NCBI RefSeq assembly: GCF_002237595.1
Contig: NZ_CP022529.1
Span: 496,001 to 560,000 of the forward strand
From: Labrenzia sp. VG12
GTDB lineage: Bacteria; Pseudomonadota; Alphaproteobacteria; Rhizobiales; Stappiaceae
Length of the DNA: 64,000 nt
Reading direction: 5' to 3'
Each line of letters starts with the position of its first letter. Positions within the stretch are counted from its first letter, which is position 1. Below, in pieces: positions 44,309 to 52,865 of this stretch. The notes under the pieces are model-generated. The model did not search any database. It saw nothing but the letters and a program-made list of their open reading frames with translations, and had not been told where the DNA came from. The position numbers were made by a program, and so were the translations under genes.

Positions 44309-45409
44309 ATGGGAATGCGGCAAAAGGCAGTCACACGTGCGTTCAGCGTTCTGAAAGGAACAGGGCTGGGGCGTCTGCTGGCACCTATCACGCAAGGTTG
44401 TGGCGCCGTGTTCATGATGCATCACGTTCGGCCCGAACGCAGCGATGCCTTTCAGCCCAACCGTCATCTCGAGATTTCCCCTGAGTTTCTGCGCGCCGCA
44501 GTCGAGCGGATCCGCGCGAATGGCTACGAAATCATCTCGATGGACGAGGCCGTTGACCTGCTCAAGTCAGGCTATGGCCATCGGCGCTACGCGGTCCTGA
44601 CCTTTGATGATGGCTACAGGGACAACCTGGACGTGGCCTATCCTGTTCTGAAGGAACTGGAGGCGCCGTTCACGATTTTTGTGACCACGGGTCTTGTCGA
44701 CCGCACAAGCGAATTGTGGTGGGTGGCGCTGGAACGGATCATTGCGGCCAACGAAGAAGTCGTCTTCACGCAGGCGGGCGCAGCTGGCGGGCTGTCCTGC
44801 CGATCTGCTGCGGAAAAGAATTCCTGCTTTGAAAGAATCATGGACTACCTGACGCTGGAAGTCGGTGAGCGGGAGCAGCGCATGATCATCCGCGCGCTCG
44901 CAGACAGGTACAACCTCGACCTGAAGGCACTTGCCGACGAACTGGTGATGACCTGGGACGAACTTCGGTCCCTGGCCGACGACGACCTTGTGACCATCGG
45001 CGCTCATACGCACGACCATTTTGCAATGGCGCGCATGGAGACGCAGGAGGCGAGGGCAGACGTTCAAAAGGGTGTGGTACGGCTGGAGCAGGAACTCGGG
45101 CGCCGACCGAAACATTTCGCCTATCCCTATGGCAAGGTCTATGCGGTCGGTCAGCGGGATGCGGACATCGCCAGGGATATCGGGTTTTCGTCGTCGGTCA
45201 CGACGCTTCCGGGGGTGCTGCAATCGGTAAACGCGCGCGATCCGATGATGCTGCCGCGCGTCTCGCTCAACGGGCGTTTCCAGGACCCGTCCGTGGTCGA
45301 TCAATACCTGACCGGCGCGCCATTCGCGCTCTATCGCATGGCCCGGTGGGCCGCGACAGGCTTCGGCGTCAAGTCCGGTTTCTCCCGTCTTTTTGCATCC
45401 ACCAGATAA
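44309..45409 (+). CDS. Polysaccharide deacetylase family protein (NodB domain)
   Basis: 366 residues. NodB homology: LTFDDGYRDNLDVAYPVLKELEAPFTIFVTTG (metal Asp and catalytic base), IGAHTHDHFAMARM (the HxxxH metal pair) and HFAYPYGKVYAVG. No signal peptide, so it may act on lipid-linked or cytoplasmic glycan, or a similar acylated sugar. It lies at the edge of the exopolysaccharide locus. Its 3' end overlaps the convergent DUF2842 gene by 41 bases. Confidence 0.9.
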   Translation: MGMRQKAVTRAFSVLKGTGLGRLLAPITQGCGAVFMMHHVRPERSDAFQPNRHLEISPEFLRAAVERIRANGYEIISMDEAVDLLKSGYGHRRYAVLTFDDGYRDNLDVAYPVLKELEAPFTIFVTTGLVDRTSELWWVALERIIAANEEVVFTQAGAAGGLSCRSAAEKNSCFERIMDYLTLEVGEREQRMIIRALADRYNLDLKALADELVMTWDELRSLADDDLVTIGAHTHDHFAMARMETQEARADVQKGVVRLEQELGRRPKHFAYPYGKVYAVGQRDADIARDIGFSSSVTTLPGVLQSVNARDPMMLPRVSLNGRFQDPSVVDQYLTGAPFALYRMARWAATGFGVKSGFSRLFASTR

Positions 45410-45584
45410 TGGCGCCAGCCGGGATCACCCAGGCAAGACCTGCAACGGCGAAATAGATCAGCTGCACCACGAACGAGGCTTGCTGGAGTTTCAAATCGCC
45501 GATCACCATCGCCGTGAACGCATAGACAATTACAAACACTACCAGCACGACCATGCCGACAAATCTGCGAAACGATGGGACCAT
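45369..45584 (-). CDS. DUF2842 domain membrane protein
   Basis: 71 residues with two membrane helices: RRFVGMVVLVVFVIVYAFTAMVIGD and QLIYFAVAGLAWVIPAGAIIWWMQK, the usual DUF2842 layout (short two-helix protein ending WPPxxxWM-like). ATG 45584 is preferred over an upstream start at 45680 that adds a non-conserved extension. Function unknown. The family is common beside ctaA in alphaproteobacteria. It is antisense-overlapping with the deacetylase 3' end. Confidence 0.8.
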   Translation of the reverse strand: MVPSFRRFVGMVVLVVFVIVYAFTAMVIGDLKLQQASFVVQLIYFAVAGLAWVIPAGAIIWWMQKDGRNRT

Positions 45585-45735
45585 GTCAGGGCCTGTCCGT
45601 TGAATTTGAGAAAAATGGCGCGGAATGAGGGACCTTTTGCCGCAAAGTGTCCCGGACCGCTTGCCGTCCTGCATATGCACCTATATCTCCGCTCGCAAAA
45701 GGTCAAATCCATCGACAGCAATCCGGGACCGGTTC

Positions 45736-46836
45736 ATGACTGCAAATGCCGACAGCGCACTTTCCGGGCAGGGCTTTGTCTCTCCTGCCAGACAGCAAAA
45801 GATCCGGCGTGACCGGGCTCTGATCCGCTGGTGGCTCTATTTTGTCTGTGCCCTGATTCTGGCGATGGTCGTCGTTGGCGGCGCCACGCGACTGACCGAG
45901 TCCGGCCTCTCGATCACGGAATGGAAGCCGATTCACGGCGTGATCCCGCCGCTGACGGAAGCCGAATGGGAAGAAGAACTCGAAAAGTATCGCCAGATTC
46001 CCGAATACCAGCTCATCAACAAGGGCATGAGCCTTGAGGAGTTCAAGTTCATCTTCTGGTGGGAATGGGGACATCGCCTGCTCGGACGTTTCATCGGCGT
46101 GGCGTTTTTTGTGCCAATGGTGGCCTTCTGGGCAATGGGGCGGATCGAGCCCTGGCTGAAGCCAAGACTGGTGGCCGGTCTTGCTCTTGGCGGTCTGCAG
46201 GGGTTTGTCGGCTGGTGGATGGTGGCCTCCGGCCTTGTCGATCGCGTGGATGTCAGCCAGTACAGGCTGGCCACCCATCTGACCCTGGCCTTGATCATCT
46301 TTGCCTATCTCTACTGGATCGCCCGCAGGCTCGCACCGCTCGCGGAGCCGGATCCGTTTGAACGGGACCGGCTCGACATGATCGGCAAGCTGGTTCTGGC
46401 GCTTGTGTTTGTGCAGATCTTCCTTGGCGGTCTGGTCGCCGGCCTCAATGCGGGTCTTACGTTCAACACCTGGCCGCTGATGGATGGGCAGATCATCCCC
46501 AAGGGCCTGCTCGCCATGCAGCCGGCCTGGCTGAACTTCTTTGAAAACGTGATGACGGTGCAGTTCCAGCACCGCGTGACTGCCTATCTCCTGATCGTTG
46601 CCGGCCTTGTCCTGACGGTCGGGACGTTGCGGCTCAGCCAGCGCAAGGAACTGCGGCGTGCGGGGGCGCATATCGGTGCGTTCATCCTGCTGCAGGCCGT
46701 CTTCGGCATTCTGACCCTGATCTGGCATGTGCCTTTATCGATCGCGCTGATCCATCAGGGGTTCGCGGTGGTCGTCCTGGCAGCCTGCGTGGAATATCTG
46801 GCCGTGCTTCGCGGGAGTTACCCGATCAGAAGCTGA
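45736..46836 (+). CDS. ctaA: Heme A synthase (COX15/CtaA)
   Basis: 366 residues, about eight membrane helices. ALIRWWLYFVCALILAMVVVGGATRLTESGLSITEWKPIHGVIPPL is the N-terminal signature; haem-binding His in WWEWGHRLLGR, RLATHLTLALI, QFQHRVTAY and IALIHQGFAVV. It oxidises the C8 methyl of heme O to give heme A for aa3-type oxidase. ATG 45736 is used; the open frame begins earlier at 45625. Confidence 0.96.
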   Translation: MTANADSALSGQGFVSPARQQKIRRDRALIRWWLYFVCALILAMVVVGGATRLTESGLSITEWKPIHGVIPPLTEAEWEEELEKYRQIPEYQLINKGMSLEEFKFIFWWEWGHRLLGRFIGVAFFVPMVAFWAMGRIEPWLKPRLVAGLALGGLQGFVGWWMVASGLVDRVDVSQYRLATHLTLALIIFAYLYWIARRLAPLAEPDPFERDRLDMIGKLVLALVFVQIFLGGLVAGLNAGLTFNTWPLMDGQIIPKGLLAMQPAWLNFFENVMTVQFQHRVTAYLLIVAGLVLTVGTLRLSQRKELRRAGAHIGAFILLQAVFGILTLIWHVPLSIALIHQGFAVVVLAACVEYLAVLRGSYPIRS

Positions 46837-46932
46837 CACGCTTAGCCAACGGTACAAGGCGCGGGGGAGAGCTCGTTTCGAGCGGATCTTGACCCTGTGC
46901 CGGGTCTGTTGCTAGGAATTGCCCAAAGAGGA

Positions 46933-47005
46933 GTGCTCCGACGATGAACAAGTAAAACCCCATTGAACATGGCCTTCGGCCACATTGGTTTTACTTGCGG
47001 AGCAC
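46933..47005 (+). promoter_or_regulatory. Large inverted repeat overlapping the ribosome site of the DHFR-like gene, with a three-codon leader ORF
   Basis: The right arm 46987-47005 pairs with two left-arm blocks: CAAGTAAAACC (46949-46959) with GGTTTTACTTG (46987-46997), and GTGCTCCG (46933-46940) with CGGAGCAC (46998-47005). An 8-base bulge separates the left blocks. The GGAG used by the next gene (46999-47002) would be buried in the stem. ATG-AAC-AAG-TAA (46944-46955) preceded by GAGGAG (46929-46934) would be a tiny leader ORF. Structure seen directly; regulation inferred. Confidence 0.55.
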
Positions 47006-47008
47006 ATC

Positions 47009-47542
47009 ATGCAACCCATCATTTATGACGTGGCTGTCTCTATTGACGGCTTTATTGCTGGTCCTGGCGGCGACATTTCAGGTTTCGCCCATGAGGGACC
47101 TGTCGTGGACGACTATTTTGCGCGCTTGGCTCAGTACGCCGTTGCCATCATGGGACGCCACACCTACGAGTTCGGGTACCGGTTTGGTCTGAAACCGGGC
47201 GAAAATCCTTACAAACACATGCAGACCATCGTCTTTTCAAGGTCACTGGTGTTACCGGAATCGGCCGAGGTTTCCGTCGCGCCGGCCCTGGACATTGCGC
47301 AACTGGAAAAGCTGAAACGGACCTCAGCCGGACCTGTCTACCTCTGTGGTGGCGGCGTGGTCGCAGGGGCGCTGCTGGCGGCAGGGCTGATCGACATCAT
47401 TCGTCTGAAACGTGCTCCCGTCCTGCTGGGGGCCGGCACCCGGTTGTTTGACGGGGCTGTGCAGTGTCCAGCGTTTGCCGAACTGGAAACGCGGACCTAT
47501 GACAACGGCTACCTGTTTCAGGAATTTGCAGTGAAACGCTAG
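47009..47542 (+). CDS. Dihydrofolate reductase-like/RibD C-terminal family protein
   Basis: 177 residues. YDVAVSIDGFIAGPGGDISGF, AIMGRHTYEFGYRFG, IVFSRSLVLPESAEVSV, GPVYLCGGGVVAGALLAAGLIDIIRLKRAPVLLGAGTRLFDG are the family blocks of RibD_C NADPH-dependent reductases (YyaP/YwjB-like). Physiological substrate unknown. ATG 47009 is set by GGAG at 46999-47002, which lies inside a strong inverted repeat, suggesting controlled translation. Confidence 0.88.
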   Translation: MQPIIYDVAVSIDGFIAGPGGDISGFAHEGPVVDDYFARLAQYAVAIMGRHTYEFGYRFGLKPGENPYKHMQTIVFSRSLVLPESAEVSVAPALDIAQLEKLKRTSAGPVYLCGGGVVAGALLAAGLIDIIRLKRAPVLLGAGTRLFDGAVQCPAFAELETRTYDNGYLFQEFAVKR

Positions 47543-47603
47543 CAGATTGCGAAGGATGGCTTGAGGCTCGCGTTCAGACGCGAGCCTCTGGTCTTTGATT
47601 TCT

Positions 47604-48884
47604 TTAGCCGGACAGGGCCTGTTCCAGGTCGGCAATGATGTCGTCGACATCTTCAAGACCGACAGAGATCCGAACAACATCCGGGCCTGCACCTGCCGCC
47701 GTTTTCTGTTCGTCTGTCAGCTGGCGGTGCGTCGTGGAAGCCGGGTGGATGATCAGGCTGCGCGTGTCGCCGATATTGGCGAGATGCGAGAACAGTTCCA
47801 CCTTGCTGACCAGCGAGACGCCGGCGTCATAACCGCCTTCCACACCGAAGGTGAAAACGGCCCCGGCGCCCTTGGGCATGTATTTCTGCTGCAGGCTGTG
47901 ATGCGGGTCGTCGGGCAGGGCGGCGTAGGACACCCACTTCACCTTGTCATGACCACCCAGATGCAGCGCCACCTTCTTGGCATTGTCAGAATGACGCTGC
48001 ATGCGCAGCGGCAGGGTTTCGATGCCGGTCAGGATCATGAAGGCGTTGAAGGGCGAGATGGCGGGGCCAAGATCGCGCAGGCCGAGCACGCGGCAGGCAA
48101 TCGCAAAGGCGAAATTGCCGAAGGTCTCGTGCAGGACAACGCCCTGATACTCCGGGCGCGGTTCGGACAGCAGCGGATAGTTGCCGCTGGCGGACCAGTC
48201 GAAGCTGCCGCCGTCGACAATGATGCCGCCCATGGAATTGCCGTGACCGCCCATGAACTTCGTCAGCGAATGCAGAACGACGTCGGCACCGTGTTCGATC
48301 GGGCGGCAGAGGTAGGGCGTTGCCATGGTGTTGTCGACCACCAGCGGAATGCCCTTGGCCTTGGCGAGTGTCGCAATGGCCTCGATGTCGACAATGATAC
48401 CGCCCGGGTTGGCGAGGCTCTCGATGAAGATGGCGCGGGTCTTGTCGTCAATTGCCGCTTCGAAGCTGTTGAGATCGGCGGGATCGGCCCATTTCACACC
48501 CCAGCCGAAACTCTTGAATGAGTGGTTGAGCTGATTGATGGAGCCGCCGTAGAGCTTGTTGGCTGCGACGATATTGTCACCGGGCTGCATGAGCGTATGG
48601 AAACACAGCAGCTGCGCGGAGTGGCCGGAGGCCGTGGCAAGTGCGGCAGTGCCGCCTTCCAGCGCCGCGACGCGCTCTTCCAGGACGGCGGTCGTCGGGT
48701 TGGTGATGCGGGTATAGATGTTCCCGAAGGCCTGCAGGCCGAACAGGGAGGCGGCGTGATCGACATCGTCAAAGACGAAGGATGTTGTCTGATAGATCGG
48801 CGTCGCACGGGCCCCGGTGGACGGATCCGGCGCCGCTCCGGCATGGATGGCAAGAGTTGAAAACCCTGGAATATTTTCGCTCAT
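47604..48884 (-). CDS. metY: O-acetylhomoserine sulfhydrylase (aminocarboxypropyltransferase)
   Basis: 426 residues of the Cys/Met metabolism PLP family. STLAIHAGAAPDPSTGARATPIYQTTSFVF at the N-terminus, YTRITNPTTAVLEERVAALEGG, and the PLP Lys in VLHSLTKFMGGHGNSMGGIIVDGG. The longer, metY-type form makes homocysteine from O-acetylhomoserine and sulfide. ATG 48884 has GGGAGG upstream. The CoA-binding (YccU-like) gene nearby is a usual neighbour in this group. No recognisable SAM riboswitch upstream. Confidence 0.94.
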   Translation of the reverse strand: MSENIPGFSTLAIHAGAAPDPSTGARATPIYQTTSFVFDDVDHAASLFGLQAFGNIYTRITNPTTAVLEERVAALEGGTAALATASGHSAQLLCFHTLMQPGDNIVAANKLYGGSINQLNHSFKSFGWGVKWADPADLNSFEAAIDDKTRAIFIESLANPGGIIVDIEAIATLAKAKGIPLVVDNTMATPYLCRPIEHGADVVLHSLTKFMGGHGNSMGGIIVDGGSFDWSASGNYPLLSEPRPEYQGVVLHETFGNFAFAIACRVLGLRDLGPAISPFNAFMILTGIETLPLRMQRHSDNAKKVALHLGGHDKVKWVSYAALPDDPHHSLQQKYMPKGAGAVFTFGVEGGYDAGVSLVSKVELFSHLANIGDTRSLIIHPASTTHRQLTDEQKTAAGAGPDVVRISVGLEDVDDIIADLEQALSG

Positions 48885-49012
48885 GAACAGACCTCCCTGT
48901 TGGATTGGCGGCCAGTTTGACCGAACGGACAAGGCAGGTCAAAGAACGTTTTTCTGTATTGATGGGCTTCGTTGAAAATACGTAGGTTTCGCCGTCGTGC
49001 GACTTGGACCCC

Positions 49013-49138
49013 TTACCGGTCGGACATGTCTCTGCGACACTCGATTTTCAGCAGAAAATAGACGCCAAATAGCAAAACCACTGCAATGAGCGGCAAGCTC
49101 CAGGCCAACAGGGCGGTGTCGCCAAGCGCGGTCAACAT
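49013..49138 (-). CDS. Small membrane protein, 41 aa
   Basis: Begins MLTALGDTALLAWSLPLIA, followed by one membrane helix (about 10-30) and a charged tail ending RRDMSDR. GGAGG lies five bases before the ATG, a better ribosome site than many annotated genes here. It is too short for usual gene calling. It is in the metY direction, about 130 bases upstream of metY. Function unknown. Confidence 0.55.
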   Translation of the reverse strand: MLTALGDTALLAWSLPLIAVVLLFGVYFLLKIECRRDMSDR

Positions 49139-49269
49139 GACGGCCTCCAACCGTTCGAGAAAGATGACGTTAGGAAAGGTTAAGGAGTGCCTGTTGAAAA
49201 TACGGAAAGGGAATCGACCGGATTTGGCGCGAATTCGCCAAGAGTTTGCCTAAAAGATCCCTAAACTTT

Positions 49270-49491
49270 TCAGCGTCCTTTTCCGGGGTTCATTCTCTTG
49301 GTAGATACCGGGGCAACGGAAGCTTTCTTTCCTGGCGTTGCCCTGTCCCTGGCCCAGTTTTCCTCCTGTTCGGCAAAAGGAAAATCTGGATCGGACCTGT
49401 AAAAGAGAGCGAACATCGTCAGCGATACCAGCGCCGCCATGGCCAGCAGCACCCATTCAAACGAGGTAAAGAGCGTCGGATCGGATGTCAT
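49270..49491 (-). CDS. Small membrane protein, 73 aa
   Basis: MTSDPTLFTSFEWVLLAMAAL begins one membrane helix (about 11-33), followed by a soluble tail FYRSDPDFPFAEQEENWARDR and a basic end. ATG 49491 is preceded by TGGAAG; an in-frame start at 49533 adds 14 residues. No family recognised. Confidence 0.5.
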   Translation of the reverse strand: MTSDPTLFTSFEWVLLAMAALVSLTMFALFYRSDPDFPFAEQEENWARDRATPGKKASVAPVSTKRMNPGKGR

Positions 49492-49593
49492 CTTCCAGGG
49501 CCAGACAAGGGCCGGCGCCGGGGCGCCGGCCAATGAAACACGCCTGAAAGGTTGAAGCAGGAGCGTTGCGCGAGGCTGGTCTTGCTTCAGTGT

Positions 49594-50124
49594 TCAGCCA
49601 GATTTGTCCCGGGAAAGGCCGCGATGCTGAAAGCCCGACTTGAGCGCCGGTCGCTTGGAGGAGAGCGTCCTGGAGTTGACGCCGGCCCAACCGATTTCTC
49701 CGGACAGGCGGCCATATTCGATCTTCGGGCAGCGGTCCATGACCATCCTGATTCCAGCCGCTTCAGCCCGTTTGGCGGCTTCGTCATGGCGTACGGTCAG
49801 CTGCATCCAGATCACTTTGGGCAGACGTCCGCTGGCGATCACATCGTCCACGATTTGCCCGGCGGCTTCGGAATTGCGAAAGATGTCGATCATGTCAGGC
49901 GTGGCAGGCAGGTCGTCCAGCGAGGCATAGACGGTCTGGCCCAGAATTTCCTTGCCGGCCTGGCCCGGATTGATCGGCCAGACCTCGTAGCCCTTGGAGA
50001 GCAGGTATTTCAGAACGAAATAGGACGGCCGCACGTTGTTGGCGCTGGCGCCGATCATGGCCACCGTTTTGACCTCGTCCAGAATGGCGCTGACATAGGC
50101 GTCGGAATAGGCGTCGTGATTCAT
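49594..50124 (-). CDS. CoA-binding domain protein (YccU-like)
   Basis: 176 residues. A Rossmann-like CoA_binding_2 domain: KTVAMIGASANNVRPSYFVLKYLLSKGYEVWPINPGQAGKEILGQTVYASLDDLP, IDIFRNSEAAGQIVDDVIA and KVIWMQLTVRHDEAAKRAEAAGIRMVMDRCPKIEYGRL. E. coli YccU-type proteins bind CoA but the function is unknown. ATG 50124 (MNHDAYSDAY) has AGGGAT upstream; an earlier in-frame start exists at 50157. Same direction as metY. Confidence 0.9.
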   Translation of the reverse strand: MNHDAYSDAYVSAILDEVKTVAMIGASANNVRPSYFVLKYLLSKGYEVWPINPGQAGKEILGQTVYASLDDLPATPDMIDIFRNSEAAGQIVDDVIASGRLPKVIWMQLTVRHDEAAKRAEAAGIRMVMDRCPKIEYGRLSGEIGWAGVNSRTLSSKRPALKSGFQHRGLSRDKSG

Positions 50125-50294
50125 GAAAGATCCCTTGCAGACTCGGGCGCTATCCAAGGCGAAATCGCTGGCAACCGCAAGGCTTTCGTCCGGGGCAACA
50201 GGTCACATGTCAAAGAGCGCATGTGCGGTCAGGCAGCGCCGGACCAGGCACGCTAAGACGGGAAGGTCAGGAAGTCCCGGAGGACAGGAAACTT

Positions 50295-51167
50295 ATGACG
50301 GCCATCGGCGCAAGGTTTGAAAGAGTGATCAGGGAGATCGACCGGACGCTCGACCATCCGCTTGACATGGACCTGCTGGCGGACAAGGCCGCCTATTCGA
50401 GGTTTCACTTCCAGCGGCAGTTTTCCGCGCTTCTGGGCATTGGTGTCGCCGACTATCAGCGACTGATGCGACTCAACAGGGCAGGGCACCAACTTGCCTT
50501 TCGCCCGGAGCAGTCTGTCACCGACATTGCCTATGAAGCCGCTTATCAGAACCTGGAGAGCTTTTCCCGTGCGTTCAAACGCGCCTTTGGCCAGAGCCCA
50601 ACAGCGTTCCGTAAGAGGCCCGACTGGACCACCTGGCATCTGACTTATGACCCTCTCTTGGATCTGAAAGGACAGTTCATGCCCGGAAAAACTCTCGACC
50701 CGGAAACAATACGTATCAGCCTGTTTCCCGAGACACTGGTCGCAGCCCTGGAACATCGTGGACCGCAGACCGGCCTGACGGCTTCGGCCCAGCAATTCAT
50801 CGCCTGGCGGCGGGCTTACGGACTGCCGCCGTCCAGACACGCCACGTTCAATATTCTCTATGACGACCCGAAAGCGACGCCGCCGGAAGATTTTCGGTTT
50901 GATTTCTGCTGTTCGGTCTCAGCACCAGTGCCCGACAACGGTTATGGCATGGTCACAAAAACCATCCCCGGCGGGCGTTGCGCGGTGATCCGCCATTCCG
51001 GCTCTCTCGACTTCGCGGAAGCTGCAATCCGCTCGCTTTATCGTGACTGGCTCCCGGAAAGCGGAGAGGAATTGCGTGACTTTCCGCTCTTTGTCCAGCG
51101 TTTGAGTTTCTATCCGGACGTGCCCGAACATGAAGCCGAGACGGATATTTTTCTGCCGTTGAAGTGA
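50295..51167 (+). CDS. AraC-family regulator with GyrI-like effector domain
   Basis: 290 residues. N-terminal HTH_18 (ERVIREIDRTLDHPLDMDLLADKAAYSRFHFQRQFSALLGIGVADYQRLMRLNRAGHQL then IAYEAAYQNLESFSRAFKRAFGQSPTAFRKRP) followed by a GyrI-like small-molecule-binding domain (about 130-288). This SoxS/Rob-like layout often senses cationic or drug-like ligands. ATG 50295 is set by GGAGGACAGGAAAC. Isolated; regulon unknown. Confidence 0.9.
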   Translation: MTAIGARFERVIREIDRTLDHPLDMDLLADKAAYSRFHFQRQFSALLGIGVADYQRLMRLNRAGHQLAFRPEQSVTDIAYEAAYQNLESFSRAFKRAFGQSPTAFRKRPDWTTWHLTYDPLLDLKGQFMPGKTLDPETIRISLFPETLVAALEHRGPQTGLTASAQQFIAWRRAYGLPPSRHATFNILYDDPKATPPEDFRFDFCCSVSAPVPDNGYGMVTKTIPGGRCAVIRHSGSLDFAEAAIRSLYRDWLPESGEELRDFPLFVQRLSFYPDVPEHEAETDIFLPLK

Positions 51168-51248
51168 GGCAGACACCGGGTTTGTCTGCCCCTCATGCAA
51201 AGTCGGATCAGCTGCACTGGAACCAGAGTTGACCGATCACCGTTGCTG

Positions 51249-51274
51249 TCATCCCCGCGAAAGCGGGGTACCAG
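51249..51274. repeat. REP-like palindromic element
   Basis: GTCATCCCCGCGAAAGCGGGGTACCAGG has a CCCCGC/GCGGGG stem (51253-51258, 51263-51268) with a GAAA loop. Elements of this wording are widespread in alphaproteobacterial intergenic regions. Only one clear copy is in this window, so repetition is assumed from general knowledge. Confidence 0.45.
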
Positions 51275-51383
51275 GATACTTCATCTTGTCGGTTCGACGA
51301 AATATCGACTTCCCGGACGTCCTGGGGCCTGGGGCTTGGCTAAGCTTCATCCGGGAGGACAAACAGAGCCATGCAATACACGC

Positions 51384-51830
51384 CTAGCCCTTTGCTGACA
51401 GACGCTCAGCCTGCTCTTTCCTGAGCTCCTTGCGGATAACCAGCTTCAGGCCCGACCAGACCGTGTCGACGGCACAGACCTTGACGTCGACCAGGCCCAT
51501 CGGCAGGCAGATCTCCCGCACGACGTCCTCGGTCACCGTGGTCGGTACCTTGCTGGCCTTCTTGGGCCAGGACACCCAGATCATTCCATCAGGTGCCAGG
51601 AGGCCTCGCAGTTTTCGAAGTAGGTCTGTCAGTTCGCTGCGCTCCGTAACGAACAGATGCGCACACTCGAGACCGGGGAGGGGGCCGGCAACAGGTTTGG
51701 TTTCCGGCGCCTGGTCACCCAGAAGGTTTGCGATCGCTTCGGGCATGTTGTGCCGCCAGCAGGTCATACCAGGCTTCAAGCCCAGTTTGGCCGACAGGGG
51801 GCGACCGGAATAGCCAGCCTGGGACATCAA
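51384..51830 (-). CDS. DUF3052 family protein
   Basis: 148 residues. The N-terminus (SQAGYSGRPLSAKLGLKPG) and the segment PDGMIWVSWPKKASKVPTTVTEDVVREICLPMGLVDVKVCAVDTVWSGLKLVIRKELR match the DUF3052 pattern. Two in-frame Met at the start; either could be used. Function unknown. Confidence 0.85.
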   Translation of the reverse strand: MMSQAGYSGRPLSAKLGLKPGMTCWRHNMPEAIANLLGDQAPETKPVAGPLPGLECAHLFVTERSELTDLLRKLRGLLAPDGMIWVSWPKKASKVPTTVTEDVVREICLPMGLVDVKVCAVDTVWSGLKLVIRKELRKEQAERLSAKG

Positions 51831-51881
51831 GCCCTCCGGAGTTGCTTTCAGAAACGAAACCTTACGGCAGGTGCCTTGACC

Positions 51882-52703
51882 TCAGCTGTCCGTCCATTCC
51901 GGTTTGCGCTTTTGCAGGAAGGCGGAAATGCCTTCTTCCGCGTCGCGGGCCATCATGTTTTCCACCATGGTTGCGGCGGCAAAGTCATAGGCGTCCGTCA
52001 GCGGCATTTCCAGCTGGCGGTAGAAGGCTTCCTTGCCGATCTTGAGCGTCTTGGCGGATTTCGAGGCGATCGCTTCGGCATATTTCTGCACGACCTGTTC
52101 CAGGTAGTCGCCCGGAACGATGCGGTTGATCAGGCCGAAGTCCTTGGCGGTCGAAGCGTCGATGCTTTCGCCGGTGAGCAGCATCTCCATCGCCTGTTTC
52201 GGGGCAACGTTTCTGGAAAGGGCCACCATCGGCGTGGAGCAGAACAGGCCGATATTGACGCCCGGTGTGCAGAAGGTCGCGGTGTCTGTCGCAATCGCCA
52301 GGTCGCAGGAGGCGACCAGCTGGCAGCCGGCAGCGGTGGCAACGCCCGTCACCACGGCGATCACCGGCTTGGGCAGCCGCACGATCTGCTGCATCAGGTC
52401 GGAACACTGCCGCATGATGCGCTCGTAGGTGGCCTTGCCACCGTCGGCTTCGGCGCGGGCTGCAGTCAGTTCCTTGAGGTCGTGACCGGCGCAGAAGACC
52501 TTGCCTTCGGCACCCAGAAGGATCACCCGGACAGCCGGATCGTCCGCTGCCTTTTGCAGCTCTCCGGACAGCGCCGACATCATGGCAGTCGACAGGGAAT
52601 TCATCCGTTCCGGACGCTGCATGACGATCCGGTAGACACCTTCATGCAGCATGGTCGCCAGCATCGGTTTTTCGATTTCGTCATTGGCGGCGGTGTCGGA
52701 CAT
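51882..52703 (-). CDS. Enoyl-CoA hydratase/isomerase (crotonase) family protein, probably non-canonical
   Basis: 273 residues. Crotonase fold: YRIVMQRPERMNSLSTAMM, FCAGHDLKEL (oxyanion hole), and KPVIAVVTGVATAAGCQLVASCDLAIATDTATFCTPGVNIGLFCSTPMVALSRNVA. The two catalytic glutamates of hydratases are replaced (Gln in AAGCQLV; Cys/Ser in GLFCSTP), as in ECHDC3-like proteins, so it is likely not a simple enoyl-CoA hydratase. ATG 52703 is preceded by AGGGAGC. Divergent from the DUF1194 gene. Confidence 0.88.
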   Translation of the reverse strand: MSDTAANDEIEKPMLATMLHEGVYRIVMQRPERMNSLSTAMMSALSGELQKAADDPAVRVILLGAEGKVFCAGHDLKELTAARAEADGGKATYERIMRQCSDLMQQIVRLPKPVIAVVTGVATAAGCQLVASCDLAIATDTATFCTPGVNIGLFCSTPMVALSRNVAPKQAMEMLLTGESIDASTAKDFGLINRIVPGDYLEQVVQKYAEAIASKSAKTLKIGKEAFYRQLEMPLTDAYDFAAATMVENMMARDAEEGISAFLQKRKPEWTDS

Positions 52704-52865
52704 GGAATGCTCCCTGAAGTCTTTGTCTTGGCGATCCTTATAGCGGAAGGCAGGCGCGGGGTGAACGGCAAACAGTTGCGTTGCGGTGGCTTCGATCACA
52801 GTTCGTTTACGGACGTGCCGGATCGTGCCGCTGGCGGTTCAGCGGAATTGAGGTATCCTAAGGTC

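Noticed and set aside
48885..49012. SAM riboswitch upstream of metY
   Set aside because: No SAM-I or SAM-II consensus blocks could be found in the 128 bases examined.
51657..52865. Upstream extension of the DUF1194 frame
   Set aside because: It is open by chance across the antisense of the crotonase gene. The signal peptide begins at 52866.
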